A stretch of DNA of 64,000 nucleotides, taken from contig CAMCCC010000009.1 in assembly GCA_945873205.1 (NCBI GenBank), positions 1 to 64,000 of the forward strand, in the 5' to 3' direction. Below the pieces are notes generated by a model. That model was not told the DNA's origin and searched no databases. It saw nothing but the letters and a program-made list of their open reading frames with translations. Positions 62,202-64,000 of this stretch are shown piece after piece (position 1 is the first letter of the stretch; every line of letters begins with the position of its first letter). Position numbers and translations under genes: made by a program. Origin of the DNA: an uncultured bacterium. GTDB lineage: Bacteria > Bacillota > Clostridia > Oscillospirales > Oscillospiraceae.

Positions 62202-63266
62202 TCAGGCCTTATGAATCTCCTCGATGATGGCAAGCATCTGTTCCCACTTGCCTTCCATATCCTGCACCATCTTCAGCTGGGTGCGGCAGCGGTCCAGGTT
62301 ATGCCCCTCCCGGTGGATGGCGAAATAGTGGTCGCCGTCCAGGTAGTCGGTGAGGAAGCGCAGGCCGCATTCCAGGGTCATGGTTCTGGCGCCCCAGGCC
62401 AGGCTCACATACTCCGCCTCCGTCAGCTGGGGGCAAGCGCTGATGAAGCCCTGGGCGAAAATGCGGTATAGCTCCAGGTCCATGGAGACCTTGCTCAGGT
62501 CCCGCTCATCCTCGGCGGCGGTGGCGGCGCCAAAGCGGATGGAATCGCCAAAGTCAAAGGCCAGCAGGCCGGGCATGACGGTGTCCAGGTCAATGACGCA
62601 GAGGGGCTTGCGGGTCCGGGCGTCCAGCATGACGTTATTCAGCTTGGTGTCGTTATGGGTGACGCGCAGGGGCAGCTTGCCCTCATGGAGCATATTCATC
62701 AGCGTGGCCCCGTCGGCCTCCCGCTTCAGGAATTCTTCGATCTCATATTGGGCGTTCTTTGCCCGGCCCAGCCGGTCCTCCGCCAGTACGGCCTTGAATT
62801 TGGCATAGCGGTCCGGGGTGTTATGGAAGTTCTCTATGGTCTCATGCAAGGTCTCGGCGGGGAAATCCGCCAGCTGGCGCTGGAAGGTGCCGAAGGCCAC
62901 GGCGCTCTGATAAAAGTCCTCCGGGGTCTCGGGGGCCTGGAGGCAAAGGCTGTCCTCCACAAAGTCATAGACCCGCCAGTAGCCCTGGGCGCCGTCATGG
63001 TAAGAGTCCGCGCCGTCCACCGTGGGCACCAGATGCAGGCAGCCCCGCTCCTCGCTGACCTTTGTTGCCAGGTGCCGGGTGACGGCGCCCACATTCTCCA
63101 TCAGGCCGGGAATATCCTTGAAGGCCACGGTGCTCAGGCCCTGGAGAATATAGCGCTTGCCGCAGTCCATCACCACAAGATAAGTTCTGTTGATGTGGCC
63201 GCAGCCATAAGGTTCACAGCTTACCACGCCGCCCTGCAAGCGGAAATTTTTCAGCACGTCCTGCAT
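62202..63266 (-). CDS. nahK: N-acetylhexosamine 1-kinase (APH-like phosphotransferase)
   Basis: 354 residues, close in length and motifs to bifidobacterial NahK (359). EPYGCGHINRTYLVV near the start, the catalytic loop RVTHNDTKLNNVMLD with Asp and Asn, and IDLDTVMPG followed by FDFGDSIRFG all match. It phosphorylates GlcNAc or GalNAc at C1 in the galacto-/lacto-N-biose route. ATG at 63266 has GGGG 6 nt upstream. The phosphorylase (GH112) and the uridylyltransferase that complete the route are not in the window. Confidence 0.82.
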   Translation of the reverse strand: MQDVLKNFRLQGGVVSCEPYGCGHINRTYLVVMDCGKRYILQGLSTVAFKDIPGLMENVGAVTRHLATKVSEERGCLHLVPTVDGADSYHDGAQGYWRVYDFVEDSLCLQAPETPEDFYQSAVAFGTFQRQLADFPAETLHETIENFHNTPDRYAKFKAVLAEDRLGRAKNAQYEIEEFLKREADGATLMNMLHEGKLPLRVTHNDTKLNNVMLDARTRKPLCVIDLDTVMPGLLAFDFGDSIRFGAATAAEDERDLSKVSMDLELYRIFAQGFISACPQLTEAEYVSLAWGARTMTLECGLRFLTDYLDGDHYFAIHREGHNLDRCRTQLKMVQDMEGKWEQMLAIIEEIHKA

Positions 63267-63401
63267 TTTTATCCCCCGCAATATTTGTATAATTTGATGA
63301 ATCTATTTGTATTTTACATGATTTTTCCATGATTACTAGTGCGTTTTGCACGCATAAATGTAATATTTTTCGCATGGCAAAATATTTTTATGACAATATA
63401 T

Positions 63402-63440
63402 AAAAAACAATGCCGAAACGCATATTTCGGCATTGTTTTT
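63402..63440. terminator. Terminator between Gx transporter gene and kinase gene
   Basis: AAAAACAATGCCGAAA/TTTCGGCATTGTTTTT with a 6-nt loop. Confidence 0.92.
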
Positions 63441-63465
63441 CTGTATGTTATTGCCTGTTTCCTTG

Positions 63466-63957
63466 TCAATATTCCACCTGGACCCGGTTGACCATGATGG
63501 CCGCCACCACCCCGATGACCACGCCGGCGATGACACCGCTGAGGATCAGGAAGGGCAGGTAATACACGATCACATTGGTCTCCAGCAGCAGGCAGGCCAT
63601 CAGGATCTGACCCACATTGTGCAGCACACCGCCGGTGACGCTGACGGCCACGGTGGAAAACAGGCCCGTCTTTTTCAGCAGCACCATGCCCGTCAGGCTC
63701 AGCACCGCGCCGGCCACACTGTAGAACAGGCTCACCAGGGTGCCGAAGAGCATGGAGACCATGACCACCCGAACCAGGGAAATCAGCACCGCTTCCTTCC
63801 AGCCCAGCTTATAGAGCACAAAGACCACGGCAATATTGGCAAGGCCGATTTTTACGCCGGGGATGGCCACAAAGGCGGGGATCTGGCTCTCCACAAAGGA
63901 GAGGATCATGGCCAGGGCGATGGCAAGGGCCAGGACGGCGATCTTTTTTGTTTTCAT
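63466..63957 (-). CDS. Gx transporter family protein (heptaprenyl diphosphate synthase component I-like)
   Basis: 163 residues, five to six membrane helices, with the family stretch IPGVKIGLANIAVVFVLYKL, which is also like ECF S components. The old name 'heptaprenyl diphosphate synthase component I' comes from weak similarity; a transport role is more likely. Start overlaps the stop of the upstream gene (TGATG). Usually follows a NusG-domain-II protein, as here. Confidence 0.9.
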   Translation of the reverse strand: MKTKKIAVLALAIALAMILSFVESQIPAFVAIPGVKIGLANIAVVFVLYKLGWKEAVLISLVRVVMVSMLFGTLVSLFYSVAGAVLSLTGMVLLKKTGLFSTVAVSVTGGVLHNVGQILMACLLLETNVIVYYLPFLILSGVIAGVVIGVVAAIMVNRVQVEY

Positions 63958-64000
63958 CAGCTTATTAGCTCCACTTCGCTGTTATCGGCACAGATGGTGA
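63957..64000 (-). CDS. C-terminal end of a probable NusG domain II-containing protein, partial
   Basis: Only 13 codons and the stop TGA (63959-63957) are seen; they read TICADNSEVELIS. This alone is not diagnostic. The assignment rests on the usual order NusG_II-Gx transporter in Clostridia and the TGATG overlap. Confidence 0.45.
   Translation of the reverse strand, partial: TICADNSEVELIS

Overview
The window reads as chromosomal DNA of a GC-rich, anaerobic, Gram-positive bacterium of the Oscillospiraceae/Ruminococcaceae type (order Oscillospirales, class Clostridia). The reasons are strong AGGAGG ribosome binding sites, sigma-A promoters, the order hrcA-grpE-dnaK-dnaJ under a CIRCE operator, a six-gene Rnf complex, DUF1836, UPF0210/UPF0237 and DUF255 proteins, an A-type flavoprotein, a rubredoxin fusion, and dispersed palindromic repeats of a kind seen in gut Firmicutes. 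Genus and species cannot be read from the sequence alone. I see no rRNA, no convincing tRNA, no CRISPR array, no prophage and no intact insertion sequence.

Layout. 1-83: the tail of a probable LivF-like ABC ATPase. 124-1758: the ACT/UPF0210 pair. 1875-5652: oligoendopeptidase F followed by an orphan MotA/MotB-like stator pair with no flagellar genes. 5768-7775: a LysM/GH18 protein, a repeat element and pgsA. 7915-11978: a tightly packed envelope cluster (membrane protein, NAGPA-domain protein, divergent Lgt-like protein, DUF4430 protein, ECF S component). 12053-14979: two glycosyltransferases and a flavin-binding oxidase-like protein. 15209-16879: an AT-rich patch holding an orphan solute-binding protein and a broken-looking HTH gene. 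16913-19782: mnmG-mnmA. 19859-23180: GntR regulator, unknown membrane protein, DegV and HTH-membrane proteins. 23382-28180: heat-shock operon. 28381-31864: MarR regulator, MFS transporter, glycerophosphodiesterase and a flavin reductase-rubredoxin. 32125-42270: TerB-like/CbbX-like AAA ATPase, thioesterase and aminotransferase, a MBL-DUF4037-TPR operon, a DUF255 protein, a DMT transporter and phosphofructokinase. 42376-46048: a GntR regulator divergent from a flavoprotein/2Fe-2S reductase pair, with matching operators on both sides. 47164-49952: DUF1836 protein and an aconitase-family hydratase. 50013-55043: rnfCDGEAB. 55345-57731: FprA flavoprotein, Crp-type regulator and a small unknown protein. 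57803-63266: a carbohydrate ABC transporter (no ATPase), an AraC/PocR regulator and an N-acetylhexosamine 1-kinase. 63466-64000: Gx transporter family protein and the end of a NusG-domain-II-like protein.

The genes fit an anaerobe that conserves energy by ferredoxin-driven ion pumping (Rnf), detoxifies O2 or NO with FprA and rubredoxin, ferments sugars by glycolysis and salvages host or mucin-type amino sugars. The parts that standard annotation explains least are the orphan stator pair, the 7.9-12 kb envelope cluster with its catalytically odd Lgt relative, the GntR-controlled flavoprotein/2Fe-2S pair, and the TerB-like/CbbX-like ATPase.
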